Source: Paenibacillus sp. GM2 (GTDB lineage: Bacteria > Bacillota > Bacilli > Paenibacillales > Paenibacillaceae). Taken from it: a stretch of DNA of 64,000 nt. Of the stretch, positions 16,636-25,730 are shown piece by piece (position 1 is the stretch's first letter; each line of letters starts with the position of its first letter). The DNA lies in the NCBI RefSeq assembly GCF_900069005.2, contig NZ_LN831279.1, positions 758,130 to 822,129 of the forward strand. The letters are read 5' to 3'. Under the pieces are notes generated by a model. The model made no database searches, was not told the origin of the DNA, and worked only from the letters and a program-made list of their open reading frames with translations. Position numbers and translations under genes: made by a program.

Positions 16636-16959
16636 TCATGATCCTCCACTCTCGTACGAGACGCTAATAATTTTGGAGGTTGGAATAAGAATGCGCCGCT
16701 GCTGGTCATCTTCAATCTCTAGCAAGTCGTCAGCGACAGCAATCAAAGTGCCGCGCACAAGGGTATCATGAAGACGGATCGTCATATACTGCCCGATGAC
16801 ATCGTTCAACCGGTTTCTAGTATCCTGATTCGGGAAGGTAGCGAAAGCCAGGGCCTGCTCCAGGTGATCGATTCTAACGCTCAGAAGGGATAGTGAAGCT
16901 TCCAATATCTGAATGCGTTTTCGGTCCGGTAAATTGAACAATAAGCGTAGAATCCCCAT
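16636..16959 (-). CDS. Hypothetical protein with Sm-like (DUF2642-like) C-terminal half
   Basis: This 107-residue protein starts at ATG 16959 with GGGGGTG upstream. Residues ~16-55 form an amphipathic helix (ILEASLSLLSVRIDHLEQALAFA), and residues ~58-100 (GQYMTIRLHDTLVRGTLIAVADDLLEIEDDQQRRILIPTSKIISV) have the beta pattern of small-barrel proteins, similar in outline to the protein at 4896-5312. Proteins of this type are often spore-coat related in Bacilli; that is inference here. It is convergent with the UPF0210 gene. Confidence 0.7.
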   Translation of the reverse strand: MGILRLLFNLPDRKRIQILEASLSLLSVRIDHLEQALAFATFPNQDTRNRLNDVIGQYMTIRLHDTLVRGTLIAVADDLLEIEDDQQRRILIPTSKIISVSYESGGS

Positions 16960-17188
16960 CGTATATTCACCCCCTTGTCCAGAAGTATCTCTTTAATAGG
17001 AGACAAAATATCATATGTTCATAGTTTGATAGAGTTCGAACAAGCGTATATGAAAAATAAATAATTGCTGATTATACTCAGGGATTATTGTGCTTGACAG
17101 ATAGATATGATTCAATCAAGTAAAGAGTTCTACTTGACCGGATGAGTGTATAAGAAATCTATTAAGCTTTCAAAAGGAGGGATATTCA

Positions 17189-18073
17189 ATGAAACCGACA
17201 TCCTCGCTCTCTATTAAACCTGATGAGATCGTCTTGCCTGCGCGTCTGCCGCTTTCCGTCTCGACCTCGCTTGGGGTTTCTCCATCATTTCAACGGCTGC
17301 ATTGGCACCGGGCTTTGGAGATCAACTGGATTACAAAGGGCAGCGGCACCTATATCATAAATGGGCAGGATTATCCTTTTATTGAAGGGGATCTATTCCT
17401 GATTGATTCTCATGACCTGCACCGGGCGTATGAAGGGACCGATCTGGAGATGGTGATCATCATGTTTGAGCCTGTATTTCTCGGTTCGGAATACAAATAC
17501 GATCATGATATCCTCCTTCCTTTCCGCCAAATGGGCAACCCGCTCTCCAATCATATCTCCCAGGAACACCCGGCTGCGCAGCAGCTTGGACAATATGTGA
17601 TGAGAATGTATCAGGAGTACGAGGGGAAGAAGCGTTCCTATGCCTCGGCGATCCGCGGCTGGCTGCTGCTCTTCCTGACAGAGATGAATCGTTCCATCCA
17701 TACCGGACAAGGCGAACAGAGCCGGGCGGTCGTGAAGCATCTGGAACAGATCAGACATGTTGTTCAGGTGATGGAAGCGAAATTGGCTCACCCATGGACC
17801 TTGAAGGAATTGGCGGATGAGGCGCATTTAAGCCCCTCGCGGTTCAGTGCCCTATTTTGCCAAATCGTAGGTACGTCGCCGATGAAATACCTGGTGCAAC
17901 TGCGGATTGATCACGCCGTGGGTTTGCTGGAGCAGGATGATCTTAGCATTCTCGAAATTGCTGAAGCTAGCGGGTTCCGCAACCTTTCCAACTTCAATCG
18001 CCTGTTCCTGGGACAGACAGGAACGACGCCTTCGGTGCTGAAGCGACGGCTGCATGGCGAGGAAGGGGAATAA
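17189..18073 (+). CDS. AraC family regulator with cupin sensor domain
   Basis: The 294-residue regulator has an N-terminal cupin-like domain (residues ~30-110: HWHRALEINWITKGSGTYIINGQDYPFIEGDLFLIDSHDLH) that binds a sugar in relatives, and a C-terminal pair of helix-turn-helix motifs (~190-290: WTLKELADEAHLSPSRFSALFCQIVGTSPMKYL, and ILEIAEASGFRNLSNFNRLF). RBS AAAGGAGGG precedes ATG 17189. It is separated by a hairpin from the kinase-GH4 pair on the same strand, which it most likely activates in response to a beta-glucoside or amino sugar. Confidence 0.9.
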   Translation: MKPTSSLSIKPDEIVLPARLPLSVSTSLGVSPSFQRLHWHRALEINWITKGSGTYIINGQDYPFIEGDLFLIDSHDLHRAYEGTDLEMVIIMFEPVFLGSEYKYDHDILLPFRQMGNPLSNHISQEHPAAQQLGQYVMRMYQEYEGKKRSYASAIRGWLLLFLTEMNRSIHTGQGEQSRAVVKHLEQIRHVVQVMEAKLAHPWTLKELADEAHLSPSRFSALFCQIVGTSPMKYLVQLRIDHAVGLLEQDDLSILEIAEASGFRNLSNFNRLFLGQTGTTPSVLKRRLHGEEGE

Positions 18074-18120
18074 GCTTTTATCGCATGAGTTTATGTTTTA
18101 GTAAGATAGTATTAAAAATG

Positions 18121-18154
18121 AGGACTATTGCAGAAGAATGCGACAGTCCTTTTT
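18121..18154 (+). terminator. Terminator or attenuator between the AraC gene and the kinase gene
   Basis: Stem AGGACT.TTGC / GCGA.AGTCCT followed by five T residues, 30 bases before the kinase start. Partial read-through would couple the three genes. Confidence 0.65.
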
Positions 18155-18184
18155 AGTATGCTTAAGAGGAAGGAGAGATGCCAG

Positions 18185-19174
18185 ATGAACTACTACTTGG
18201 GCGTTGACGCCGGGGGCAGCAAGACGCATGGCCTGCTCGTCAATGCGAAGGGGGAGACCCTTGGCAGAGGAGCAAGCGGGAATGGCAACCATCAGACCAA
18301 TCCCCGGAATGCGGGCCGTAACATCGCATCTGCCTGCAACCAGGCGCTGCGTGAAGCAGGATTATCTGTTCACGACATTACTCATGCTTTTTTTGGATTG
18401 GCAGGAGCGGATCGGGAGGCGGATTATCGCATTCTTCGTCCCATGATCGCCGAATTGAATTTTCCCGATTACTCTATCGCGTGCGATACGATGATTGCCA
18501 TGCGTGCGGGGAGTGAGCATCCCTACGGAGCGGTTATTATTAGCGGTACAGGCTTTAATGCAGCGGCCAGGAACCGCGCCGGTGAAGAATTGCAGTACGG
18601 AGGGTTTGGCTTCCTGTTCGGAGACGGACAAGGCTCCGGGCGGGATCTGGCTAACTTCGCGTTCCGTTCAGCCATCCGCGCCTGGGATCGCCGCGGCAAA
18701 TCAACGCTGTTAACGGAGCTGGTATTACAGGCGAGCGGGTTTGCCAGCGTGCCGCAAATGCTGGATGCGGTTCTGGATGGGGAGTATACTCCTCCATTAG
18801 AGCTTGCCAAGCTGATGTTCGAGGCGGCGGAGCAGGGAGATGATATAGCGGCTTCTATTCTCGTGGAACAGGGTGTTGAGCTCGGCAATGCTGCGGCCGC
18901 TCTGATTGTCAGACTGGGAATGGAGCAAGAGGAATTTAATGTTGTGCTGGGAGGGAGCATCCTCTCTAAAGTGCGCACGGATATTATGCGTGATGCGATC
19001 AAGCGGCGAATCACCCTTACCGCGCCGCGGGCGACGATCACACGGATTACGATGGATCCGGTCGCCGGCGCTGTGCTTAGTGCCATGGATCGGGATGGGC
19101 AAGAGATCAGCCCGCAGGTGAAGCATAATTTAAGCCTGGTTTCTTTTTCTGATATGAAAGGAGAGGTACAGTGA
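18185..19174 (+). CDS. BadF/BadG-type sugar kinase (N-acetylglucosamine kinase-like)
   Basis: The 329-residue protein belongs to the ASKHA-fold ATPases related to N-acetylglucosamine kinase. The phosphate-1 loop reads GVDAGGSKTHGLLV at residues ~5-18; the central GTGFNAAARN and YGGFGFLFGDGQGSGRDL motifs near 115-150 fit a GlcNAc or glucosamine kinase. The start is ATG 18185, eight bases after AAGGAGAG; the frame is open further upstream but lies over the terminator. Its stop overlaps the GH4 start by one base. It probably phosphorylates the sugar released or handled by the neighbouring GH4 enzyme. Confidence 0.88.
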   Translation: MNYYLGVDAGGSKTHGLLVNAKGETLGRGASGNGNHQTNPRNAGRNIASACNQALREAGLSVHDITHAFFGLAGADREADYRILRPMIAELNFPDYSIACDTMIAMRAGSEHPYGAVIISGTGFNAAARNRAGEELQYGGFGFLFGDGQGSGRDLANFAFRSAIRAWDRRGKSTLLTELVLQASGFASVPQMLDAVLDGEYTPPLELAKLMFEAAEQGDDIAASILVEQGVELGNAAAALIVRLGMEQEEFNVVLGGSILSKVRTDIMRDAIKRRITLTAPRATITRITMDPVAGAVLSAMDRDGQEISPQVKHNLSLVSFSDMKGEVQ

Positions 19175-20478
19175 TGAAGACACAACATGGAATTAAGGTG
19201 GCAGTCATTGGCGGAGGTTCGTCCTATACACCTGAATTGGTGGAGGGACTGCTGAAGAGCTACGAGGAAATGCCGATTGCTGAGCTATGGCTCGTTGATA
19301 TTGAGGAAGGCAAGCATAAATTAGAGATTGTTGGTAATTTGGCCAAACGGATGGTTAAGAAATCGGGCCTGCCGATTGAGGTGCATTTGACGCTGGATCG
19401 GCGTGCGGCAATTAAAGATGCTGATTTCGTCTCAACTCAGATCCGCGTAGGGTTGCTGGAAGCTAGAAAGCTTGATGAGCATATTCCGATTTCACACGGG
19501 GTGATCGGCCAGGAGACGACCGGCCCGGGAGGCATGTTCAAAGCGCTGCGTACGGTACCGGTTATTCTCGATATTTGCCGTGATATTGAAGAGCTCGCAC
19601 CGAATGCCTGGATGCTCAATTTTACGAATCCGGCGGGCATGATTACGGAGGCCGTTACTAAATATTCGCGAGTGCGCTCCGTAGGTTTATGTAATTCTCC
19701 GATCAATTTCAAGAAATTTCTGGCGGAAGCCTATCAAGTGGATGAGAATCAGGTGCTGCCTGAATTCGTTGGCATTAATCATCTGCACTGGGTAACCTCG
19801 GCATTGGTTAACGGCAAGGAACGGATGCCGGAATTGTTGGCAGGCAAGGACGAGTACTCGGCTAAGAACGTGCCAACGCTGGGCTGGGATCCGGAGTTCC
19901 TGCAATCGTTGGGTGCGGTCCCAACCTACTACCTCAAGTATTATTACATGATGAATGAAATGTTCGATGAGATGAAGGAATCACTGGAGAAGAACGGAAC
20001 CCGGGCCGATGTGGTCAGCCGTGTAGAGAAAGAATTGTTCGAGCTGTATGCTAACGAAGAATTGGAAGAGAAGCCGAAGCAACTGGAGCAAAGAGGCGGG
20101 GCATTCTACTCGGAAGCCGCTGTACATCTCATGAGATCACTCTATACAGGCCGCAATGATATTCAGACTTTGAACGTGGCGAACCATGGAATATTTGACT
20201 TCTTGCCGGATAACGCCAGCATTGAAGTGAACTGCGTCGTAACCTCTGAGGGACCGATTCCGCTTGTGCCGCAGAATATTCCAGAACATGTCAAAGGGCT
20301 ACTGCATGCGGTGAAGACCTACGAAAGCCTGGCGATCGACGCGGCGGTCAGCGGGGATCGCGGTCTGGCTTTGCAGGCGCTGGTTCATCATCCGTTGGTA
20401 CCGTCCGTCTCCGTAGCCAAGGTGCTGCTTGATGAAATGCTGGAGGCGCATCGCCGATATCTACCGAATTTCTTCTGA
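19174..20478 (+). CDS. GH4 family glycosidase (6-phospho-beta-glucosidase type)
   Basis: GH4 enzymes hydrolyse 6-phosphoglycosides by an NAD- and divalent-metal-dependent redox mechanism. The NAD-binding loop is GGGSSYTPELVEGL near residue 11; metal-binding Cys is in VGLCNSPINF (about residue 170) and His in GINHLHWV (about residue 200). The 434 residues and the HGVIGQETTGPGGMFKALRT motif match the 6-phospho-beta-glucosidase (LicH/CelF) branch. The start at ATG 19174 is seven bases after GGAGAGG; a GTG just before it is also possible. No PTS or ABC importer is adjacent, so uptake must be encoded elsewhere. Confidence 0.93.
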   Translation: MKTQHGIKVAVIGGGSSYTPELVEGLLKSYEEMPIAELWLVDIEEGKHKLEIVGNLAKRMVKKSGLPIEVHLTLDRRAAIKDADFVSTQIRVGLLEARKLDEHIPISHGVIGQETTGPGGMFKALRTVPVILDICRDIEELAPNAWMLNFTNPAGMITEAVTKYSRVRSVGLCNSPINFKKFLAEAYQVDENQVLPEFVGINHLHWVTSALVNGKERMPELLAGKDEYSAKNVPTLGWDPEFLQSLGAVPTYYLKYYYMMNEMFDEMKESLEKNGTRADVVSRVEKELFELYANEELEEKPKQLEQRGGAFYSEAAVHLMRSLYTGRNDIQTLNVANHGIFDFLPDNASIEVNCVVTSEGPIPLVPQNIPEHVKGLLHAVKTYESLAIDAAVSGDRGLALQALVHHPLVPSVSVAKVLLDEMLEAHRRYLPNFF

Positions 20479-20580
20479 TCCGAAAAATAAGAGAAACTGG
20501 TTTGGTTCATGGGAAGAGCCTTTTGCAGAAATTCCGCTTCAGGTATGAAGCGGTAATTAAATAAATATAGGTCGGCATCA

Positions 20581-20612
20581 AAAACCTGGTTGCATGATAA
20601 AGACCAGGTTTT
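20581..20612 (+). terminator. Terminator of the kinase-GH4 operon
   Basis: Arms AAACCTGGT / ACCAGGTTT followed by T residues. A second stem without a T tail (CCGCTTC/GAAGCGG) lies at 20534-20553. Confidence 0.85.
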
Positions 20613-20658
20613 TTCCTATTCGAAAGATACATCGACGTGAAACTTTCCCAGGAGGGAA

Positions 20659-20727
20659 TTGACAAAAGAAGGAGGAAAAGATTATTATGAGTTAAAAGTC
20701 AATGAGTGGTGAGTCAATGAAATGACT
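20659..20727 (+). promoter_or_regulatory. Promoter and likely operator of the TetR gene
   Basis: TTGACA (20659) and TATTAT (20683) are 18 bases apart. Downstream there is a direct repeat GTCAATGA (from 20698 and 20713) and an inverted repeat AGTCA/TGACT (20712-20727) that spans the start codon, a plausible site for autorepression. Confidence 0.5.
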
Positions 20728-21312
20728 AAGACGCGTCGCCAGCTCCAAAAGGAGCAAACGAGAAAACATTTAATAGAGACTGCCTTCAGGCAATTTGCAC
20801 AGCGCGGCTTCATGACGGTCAGAACTGCCGATATTGCCCAAGCTGCGCGAGTATCCCATGGCACCGTTTTTGCCCATTTTGCAACACAGGAAGCGTTGTT
20901 TAATGCTGTCATTGAAGAATTTGGTCTGCGGATTTCAAGAAGACTTCATGAACTGGCAGTAGGCAACCATGGATTGCGGGAGGTGCTGGAAGCCCATCTC
21001 AAGGGCTTAAGGGAATTTGAAGCCCTTTATACCCGATGGGTGGTTGAGAGCCGGGTGCTTCCCGATAGCACAAGGGACACCTTTACCATGGTTCAATCGA
21101 CTATCTCCTTCCACATCAGCCAGGCGGCTGAGCGGGAAATGGATACGGGCGAGCAGATCCGGTTCCCTGTACACCTGCTGTTTAATACCTGGATCGGATT
21201 GCTTCACTACTATCTGGCAAACGACGATCTTTTTGCTCCCGGAGGATCTGTATTGGATCGGTACGGCCAGGAACTGCTGGAACATTTTATGCGTTTAATC
21301 AAAGCCTGTTAG
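20722..21312 (+). CDS. TetR family transcriptional regulator
   Basis: The 196-residue protein has a TetR N-terminal DNA-binding domain (residues ~14-58: LIETAFRQFAQRGFMTVRTADIAQAARVSHGTVFAHFATQEALFNAV) and a divergent C-terminal ligand-binding domain. The start ATG 20722 lies very near the predicted promoter, and no strong RBS is visible, so translation may be weak. The next gene on the same strand is a zinc-ribbon protein 131 bases on; whether it is a target is unclear. Confidence 0.88.
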   Translation: MTKTRRQLQKEQTRKHLIETAFRQFAQRGFMTVRTADIAQAARVSHGTVFAHFATQEALFNAVIEEFGLRISRRLHELAVGNHGLREVLEAHLKGLREFEALYTRWVVESRVLPDSTRDTFTMVQSTISFHISQAAEREMDTGEQIRFPVHLLFNTWIGLLHYYLANDDLFAPGGSVLDRYGQELLEHFMRLIKAC

Positions 21313-21443
21313 CTGGAGAAAAAGCAAGAAACCATTCAAAAGAATTCAACCCGTTTGCTTCCTTGCAGAGCAAGGCAATATTCATGGTCGTTAACAATAA
21401 GGTCTAATCCCATCTCTGACGGATGGGTGAGAGGGTGGACAGA

Positions 21444-21704
21444 ATGAAAATCTGTGTTGCTTGCGGTATGCCAATGACAGAAGTTGCTGATTTTGCATTG
21501 AGGGATGTCGAAAAAGATTATTGCGTGCATTGTATGAGGCCCGATGGAACTATGCAGTCTTATGAAGAAAAGCTGGATTCCTTGTCCGCTTTCATCGTTA
21601 AAACTCAGGGGCTGGATCAAGGGGTCGCCCGCAATACGGCCAGAAATATGATGGCCCGGCTGCCCGCATGGAAGGTGGACGAAGCTGATGAAGGAACGGA
21701 CTGA
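21444..21704 (+). CDS. Small zinc-ribbon protein (PF12674-like)
   Basis: This 86-residue protein carries CxxC pairs at Cys4/Cys7 (ICVACGMPM) and Cys27/Cys30 (YCVHCMRPDG), the pattern of the putative zinc-ribbon family whose members begin CxxCGMPM. The remainder is helical. I use ATG 21444, five bases after GAGGGTGG; an upstream in-frame ATG at 21423 lacks an RBS. It overlaps the next gene by 17 bases, so the two are translationally linked. Confidence 0.8.
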   Translation: MKICVACGMPMTEVADFALRDVEKDYCVHCMRPDGTMQSYEEKLDSLSAFIVKTQGLDQGVARNTARNMMARLPAWKVDEADEGTD

Positions 21705-22512
21705 TATCCTTGAAGAAATAATCCCTATGCTGGACATTGAGACGAAATTTAGAGAAATTGAGGAGTTGCTGTGTGCGAATTCCAATTTGCCGGGTCCGCG
21801 GGGAAATCTGACGCTGGCCTATAAATTTGCCGCCTGTTTTCAAAGGGAAAATCTCTCAGATGATTTACTGGACTTGCTCATGCGCTGGGTGAATATCCCG
21901 GCAGCGGAAGCTCCGGCTAATCATCCGCGGGAATATCTGCCTTTCTGCGGTATTCTGTCGCTGGGTGCCCATTACTGTTATGCCGATAAGGAGACCCAAC
22001 GGCTGATCCTGCACCAGTTCAAGACCGCTATGAATGACGGGCGGTGGAGGACCAGGGAGGGGGCGGCAATGGGGCTTCAGCTTATTGCGGAGAATAATTT
22101 TCCTGCCGTAAAAGAGTACTTTATACGGTGTTATCCCGATGCAAGCGACCTTGAGAAAAGGGCGTTTGTTGCCGCTTTGGCGCATCCTCCCATTCTTCAT
22201 CATCAAGAAATCGCCCGCTTCAGCTTAAAGATGAGCAGCGATATTCTGGCCGATTTTGCTGCTTCAGATCGGTTAGATCGTCGCTCAGAGCAGTTCGCTG
22301 TGTTGTCCAAAGGACTTCAGTATGCACTCAGCGTATTCGTCGCGGCGTTGCCGGAGGAAGGTTTTGCTTTATTGAAAGAGTATGCCGTCGTAAAGCATCC
22401 GGAAGTGGATAAAATTCTCCGCACCAATTTGAGCAAATCCCGGTTAACCAAAAAATACGCCCCACAGGTGGCGGAGGTTCTGGCGATCATGGAATCGCGG
22501 GGGCGTTGTTGA
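21688..22512 (+). CDS. HEAT-repeat-like helical protein
   Basis: The 274-residue protein is predicted to be all helical with repeats like DNA-alkylation-repair or HEAT proteins (for example WRTREGAAMGLQLIAENNFPAVKEY and SDLEKRAFVAALAHPPIL). Its function is unknown. It starts inside the zinc-ribbon gene (17-base overlap), which suggests that both proteins are made together and may interact. No membrane segment or signal peptide is present. Confidence 0.78.
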   Translation: MKERTDILEEIIPMLDIETKFREIEELLCANSNLPGPRGNLTLAYKFAACFQRENLSDDLLDLLMRWVNIPAAEAPANHPREYLPFCGILSLGAHYCYADKETQRLILHQFKTAMNDGRWRTREGAAMGLQLIAENNFPAVKEYFIRCYPDASDLEKRAFVAALAHPPILHHQEIARFSLKMSSDILADFAASDRLDRRSEQFAVLSKGLQYALSVFVAALPEEGFALLKEYAVVKHPEVDKILRTNLSKSRLTKKYAPQVAEVLAIMESRGRC

Positions 22513-22761
22513 TTTCCGTGCGATGAGCTTCCTTCATATTTCTTGATATGACGAGTAGCCTTTCATGTAGCTGGGGGTTATGTTATATTTTGTGAAGAAG
22601 TGTTTCTATCACGAACAAGGGAATTCACTAGATTTTACATTTATAAATGGGCTAGTAGGATTCGTTTGTTCAACTTATAGCACGGGTTCAGGAAGGGCGG
22701 TTGTTTCATCAAAGCGAACTTTTTGAATGACCTCTGATAGAGCAGGCAAAGGAGGGTTTAC

Positions 22762-23049
22762 ATGATCAAGCATATTGTTCTGTTCAAATTGAAAGACTCT
22801 TCACCGGAGAGCATTCGGGTGACGGAAGGAGTGCTGCGTGGATTGGAAGGAAAGGTAGAGCAATTAAGGTCGCTGGAAGTGGGAGTGGACGTTGTGAAGT
22901 CGCCTCGTTCTTACGATATTGCGTTGATTGCAACCTTTGATTCACTGGAGGATTTGCAGGGCTATCAGGTGCATCCGGAGCATAAAAAGGTGATCGAGCA
23001 TATGAACGAAGTCCGCGAGAGCCAGGTAGCTGTAGATTTTGAATTCTAA
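22762..23049 (+). CDS. Dabb family (stress-responsive alpha/beta barrel) protein
   Basis: The 95-residue protein begins with the Dabb hallmark MIKHIVLFKLKDSS and has the matching SLEVGVDVV, YDIALIATFDSLEDLQGYQVHPEHKKV elements of this dimeric ferredoxin-like barrel. Some family members act in polyketide cyclisation or stress response; no specific role can be given here. RBS AAAGGAGGG precedes ATG 22762. It is followed by the YutE-like gene after 28 bases. Confidence 0.9.
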   Translation: MIKHIVLFKLKDSSPESIRVTEGVLRGLEGKVEQLRSLEVGVDVVKSPRSYDIALIATFDSLEDLQGYQVHPEHKKVIEHMNEVRESQVAVDFEF

Positions 23050-23077
23050 CAAATCGATAAGGCATGGAGGTTAGCGC

Positions 23078-23506
23078 ATGTATTATGTGAACCGGGAGCA
23101 AATCGAACGGAGATTGGATGTTATCCCTGAGATTTTACAGGTCTGCACACTAGCGAATACGAATTCGGGAGAGCACTTGCTGGCCCGTTATGCGGAGGAG
23201 AGGGCCATTCATTTGGCCATTGAGGTTGTGACGGATGTCGGCAGTTATTTGATCGACGGCTTTATCATGAGGGATGCAAGCAGCTATGAAGATATCGTTG
23301 ATATTATGATGGACGAGCAGGTCGTTGACAAGGAACTGGGCAGCATCCTGACGAAGCTGGTACGCTTGCGCCGTCCTCTCGTACAGAGTTATTTCGATTG
23401 GGACAGATCTGGCGGTCATGAGCTGGTTCAATACCTTGATGAAGCATTAACTTCATTTGCGGATAAGGTTCGCAGTTATCTGGATCGGGAAGCGATTCCT
23501 TCTTGA
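23078..23506 (+). CDS. YutE/HepT-like DUF86 protein
   Basis: This 142-residue helical protein matches B. subtilis YutE (MYFVDR...HLLIE...DGFIMRDPGSYDDIMDIL). It belongs to the DUF86/HepT fold. The toxin signature R-x4-H-x-Y of HepT RNases is replaced here by RRPLVQSY (Gln instead of His), as in YutE, so it is unlikely to be an active HepT-type toxin. No MNT nucleotidyltransferase gene is adjacent. It follows the Dabb gene in a likely two-gene operon. Confidence 0.88.
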   Translation: MYYVNREQIERRLDVIPEILQVCTLANTNSGEHLLARYAEERAIHLAIEVVTDVGSYLIDGFIMRDASSYEDIVDIMMDEQVVDKELGSILTKLVRLRRPLVQSYFDWDRSGGHELVQYLDEALTSFADKVRSYLDREAIPS

Positions 23507-23676
23507 CAGGTCGGCAAAAAAATAGGCAGTAAATTGTGACAGGCCAAGCTGCATCTGCTTATAATGACATTAATTATATAGGCATTCGCCCTTATAGCTG
23601 AAAGGAGGCTGCCTTCTGCGGGAGGAAAACGCCATATCGGTTGTTAGTGCGGGTGTACGATAAGGAGAGATGGACT

Positions 23677-24138
23677 ATGAGTAAAGGGAACAAAGGCTGG
23701 ATTTGGGGCGCTGCTATCGGTACGATCGTAGGTTCAGTTGCAGCACTGCTGTTTGCTCCGAAGGCAGGACGGGAAATGCGCAAGGATATCGCGGACGGCG
23801 CGCGTCAAGTTGGCGAGAAGACGCAAGAGGTGGCCAGCAAGGTGTCCGAGCAAGGGGCTCAATTGGTTGATAAGGTGAAGAAAACAACGGGCGATCTCAT
23901 CGAAGATTTCCAGGAATGGCGTGGGAGCAAATCTGACGGGACCGTTGAAGTGCGTGTGTCATCTGTAGCGGATGACGAAGATCCTCTGCTGCTGGAGACC
24001 GCTGTAATCGGCGTGGCCGAGGATGCAGAGCAAGCGTCAGCCGCTGTAGAAGAGATTGCCGAATCCGTTGCTGAAGAAGCAGGAGATGCGGTTGAGGAAG
24101 TTGTTCAAGCAGTCAAAGATGAAGTTGAGGAAGCCTAA
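23677..24138 (+). CDS. YtxH family protein
   Basis: The 153-residue protein has the YtxH feature: an N-terminal membrane-like segment (GWIWGAAIGTIVGSVAALLFAPKAGREMRKDI) followed by a long amphipathic, acidic coiled segment (~40-153) rich in Glu, Val and Ala. YtxH proteins are general-stress proteins of unknown function, probably membrane-anchored. The start is ATG 23677, six bases after AAGGAGAGA. It stands alone, with a terminator shared with the ara operon. Confidence 0.9.
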   Translation: MSKGNKGWIWGAAIGTIVGSVAALLFAPKAGREMRKDIADGARQVGEKTQEVASKVSEQGAQLVDKVKKTTGDLIEDFQEWRGSKSDGTVEVRVSSVADDEDPLLLETAVIGVAEDAEQASAAVEEIAESVAEEAGDAVEEVVQAVKDEVEEA

Positions 24139-24187
24139 TTTATAGCAAGCTTGAATCGAAAGTGCTTAGCGAGGATGATTGATACTT

Positions 24188-24238
24188 AGAAGAAGGCCTT
24201 ATCACCCGACTTTGGGCAAGAGGCCTTCTTCTTTATTT
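24188..24238. terminator. Terminator between the YtxH gene and araA
   Basis: Arms AGAAGAAGGCCT / AGGCCTTCTTCT form a long perfect stem. It lies between convergent genes and has T-rich flank on the plus side. Confidence 0.85.
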
Positions 24239-24268
24239 TATGAAAAGGCTGTGTTGTTGATAATTCAT

Positions 24269-25696
24269 TTACTTAATCACTACATATTCCAAATCAACCA
24301 GTCTCGCATAAGTAACAACTTGATCTGTTGTTAAGTGAAGTGATACAACGGTATGATGACCGCCACCGTTCTCGATCCAGGCCTTAACCCCATCCTGGAA
24401 GTTAGGCTTAACGTTCCAAAGAACACGGGCTACGGGAAGTTTCGGTGCCGGAATCGTCGGTTCAAATGCAGAAACCTCATTGATCAACAGTTTAAAGTGA
24501 GTGCCAAAATCAGCCATGGATACGACTACTCCGTCTCCGCTTCTACCGTCAAACACCAAACGTGCCGGAGCTTCGCGATCGCCAATGGCTAATGGAGACA
24601 CGATAATTTTGGGTCTGTTGCTGGCCAGAGTCGGATCTACTTCAAGCATATGTGATTGGAGGATGGATTCTTGACCTGCCATTAATTCATAAGTGTAATC
24701 TTCCATAAAGCCGGTAGCCTTATTGTGACTCATCACTTTGAGCAGGCGATCGAGCGCTGCCGTCTTCCAATCTCCTTCACCAGCAAAGCCGTATCCGCTC
24801 GCCATCAAGCGTTGAACCGCCAGTCCGGGAAGCTGCTTCATACCATGCAGATCTTCGAAGTTTGTTGTGAAAGCATTGTAGCCGCCATGATCTAGAAATC
24901 GCTTGATAGCTATTTCATAGCTCGCCTGTACTTTGACACTTGCTTCCCAAGCATCCCTGCTGTAAGGACCGTAATCAAATTCATATAGCGCTGCATATTC
25001 CGCAAACAAAGCATCGACTTCTTCATCCGTAACTTCATTTATGTATTGCACAAGGTCGCCAATCCCATAGTAGTCGACGGTCCAACCCAATTGGATTTGC
25101 GCCTCAATCTTATCCCCTTCGGTAACGCCAACATTGCGCATGTTGTCACCAAAGCGAGCGACTTTTATGTTGAAGCTTTCGTTGAAAGCCACAGCGACGT
25201 CCATCCAATCGGCAATTTGCCGTTGTACTTCCGGGCGTTCCCAGTAACCCACTACTATTTTGTTCTGTTTCTTTAAGCGAGCATTTATAAAACCGTATTC
25301 ACGATCCCCATGAGCTGCTTGGTTTAGATTCATGAAGTCCATATCCATCGTTGCCCAAGGGATGCTTTCATTATATTGCGTGGCTAAATGAAGCAGAGGC
25401 TTTTGCAAGAGCTTTGTTCCACGGATCCACATTTTAGCAGGCGAAAAGGTATGCATCCAAGTGATGACTCCGGCCACCTCGTCCCGATAATTGACTTCTT
25501 TCATGAGGCTTGTAATTTTATCCGCGCTGACAGCCAAATCCTGCAATATAAGCGGATAGGGCAGCATTCCGCTTTTATTCAAAATATCCGTCATAGTTTG
25601 AGCGTGAGTTTTAACCTCGGATAATGCTGCTTCTCCATATAAATGCTGTGATCCGACAACAAACCAGAACTGTTTTTTTGCTGCAACTGTTGACAT
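24269..25696 (-). CDS. araA: L-arabinose isomerase
   Basis: AraA converts L-arabinose to L-ribulose, the first step of arabinose use. The 475-residue length is normal. Family segments include FVVGSQHLYGEAAL at the N-terminus, WMHTFSPAKMWIRGTKLLQKPLLHLATQ near 95-120, and GEGDWKTAALDRLLKVM near 300 with Glu residues that bind manganese. I choose ATG 25696 (MSTVAAKKQFWF), six bases after AGAGG; the frame extends upstream into araD's end. It is last in the minus-strand operon araK-araD-araA. Confidence 0.95.
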   Translation of the reverse strand: MSTVAAKKQFWFVVGSQHLYGEAALSEVKTHAQTMTDILNKSGMLPYPLILQDLAVSADKITSLMKEVNYRDEVAGVITWMHTFSPAKMWIRGTKLLQKPLLHLATQYNESIPWATMDMDFMNLNQAAHGDREYGFINARLKKQNKIVVGYWERPEVQRQIADWMDVAVAFNESFNIKVARFGDNMRNVGVTEGDKIEAQIQLGWTVDYYGIGDLVQYINEVTDEEVDALFAEYAALYEFDYGPYSRDAWEASVKVQASYEIAIKRFLDHGGYNAFTTNFEDLHGMKQLPGLAVQRLMASGYGFAGEGDWKTAALDRLLKVMSHNKATGFMEDYTYELMAGQESILQSHMLEVDPTLASNRPKIIVSPLAIGDREAPARLVFDGRSGDGVVVSMADFGTHFKLLINEVSAFEPTIPAPKLPVARVLWNVKPNFQDGVKAWIENGGGHHTVVSLHLTTDQVVTYARLVDLEYVVIK

Positions 25697-25730
25697 ACTC
25701 ATCCTCTTTTCTAATAAATAGATGGATTCA

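Noticed and set aside
23078-23506. HepT-type toxin of a HepT/MNT system
   Set aside because: The R-x4-H-x-Y signature is altered (Q for H), it matches YutE, and no MNT partner is adjacent.
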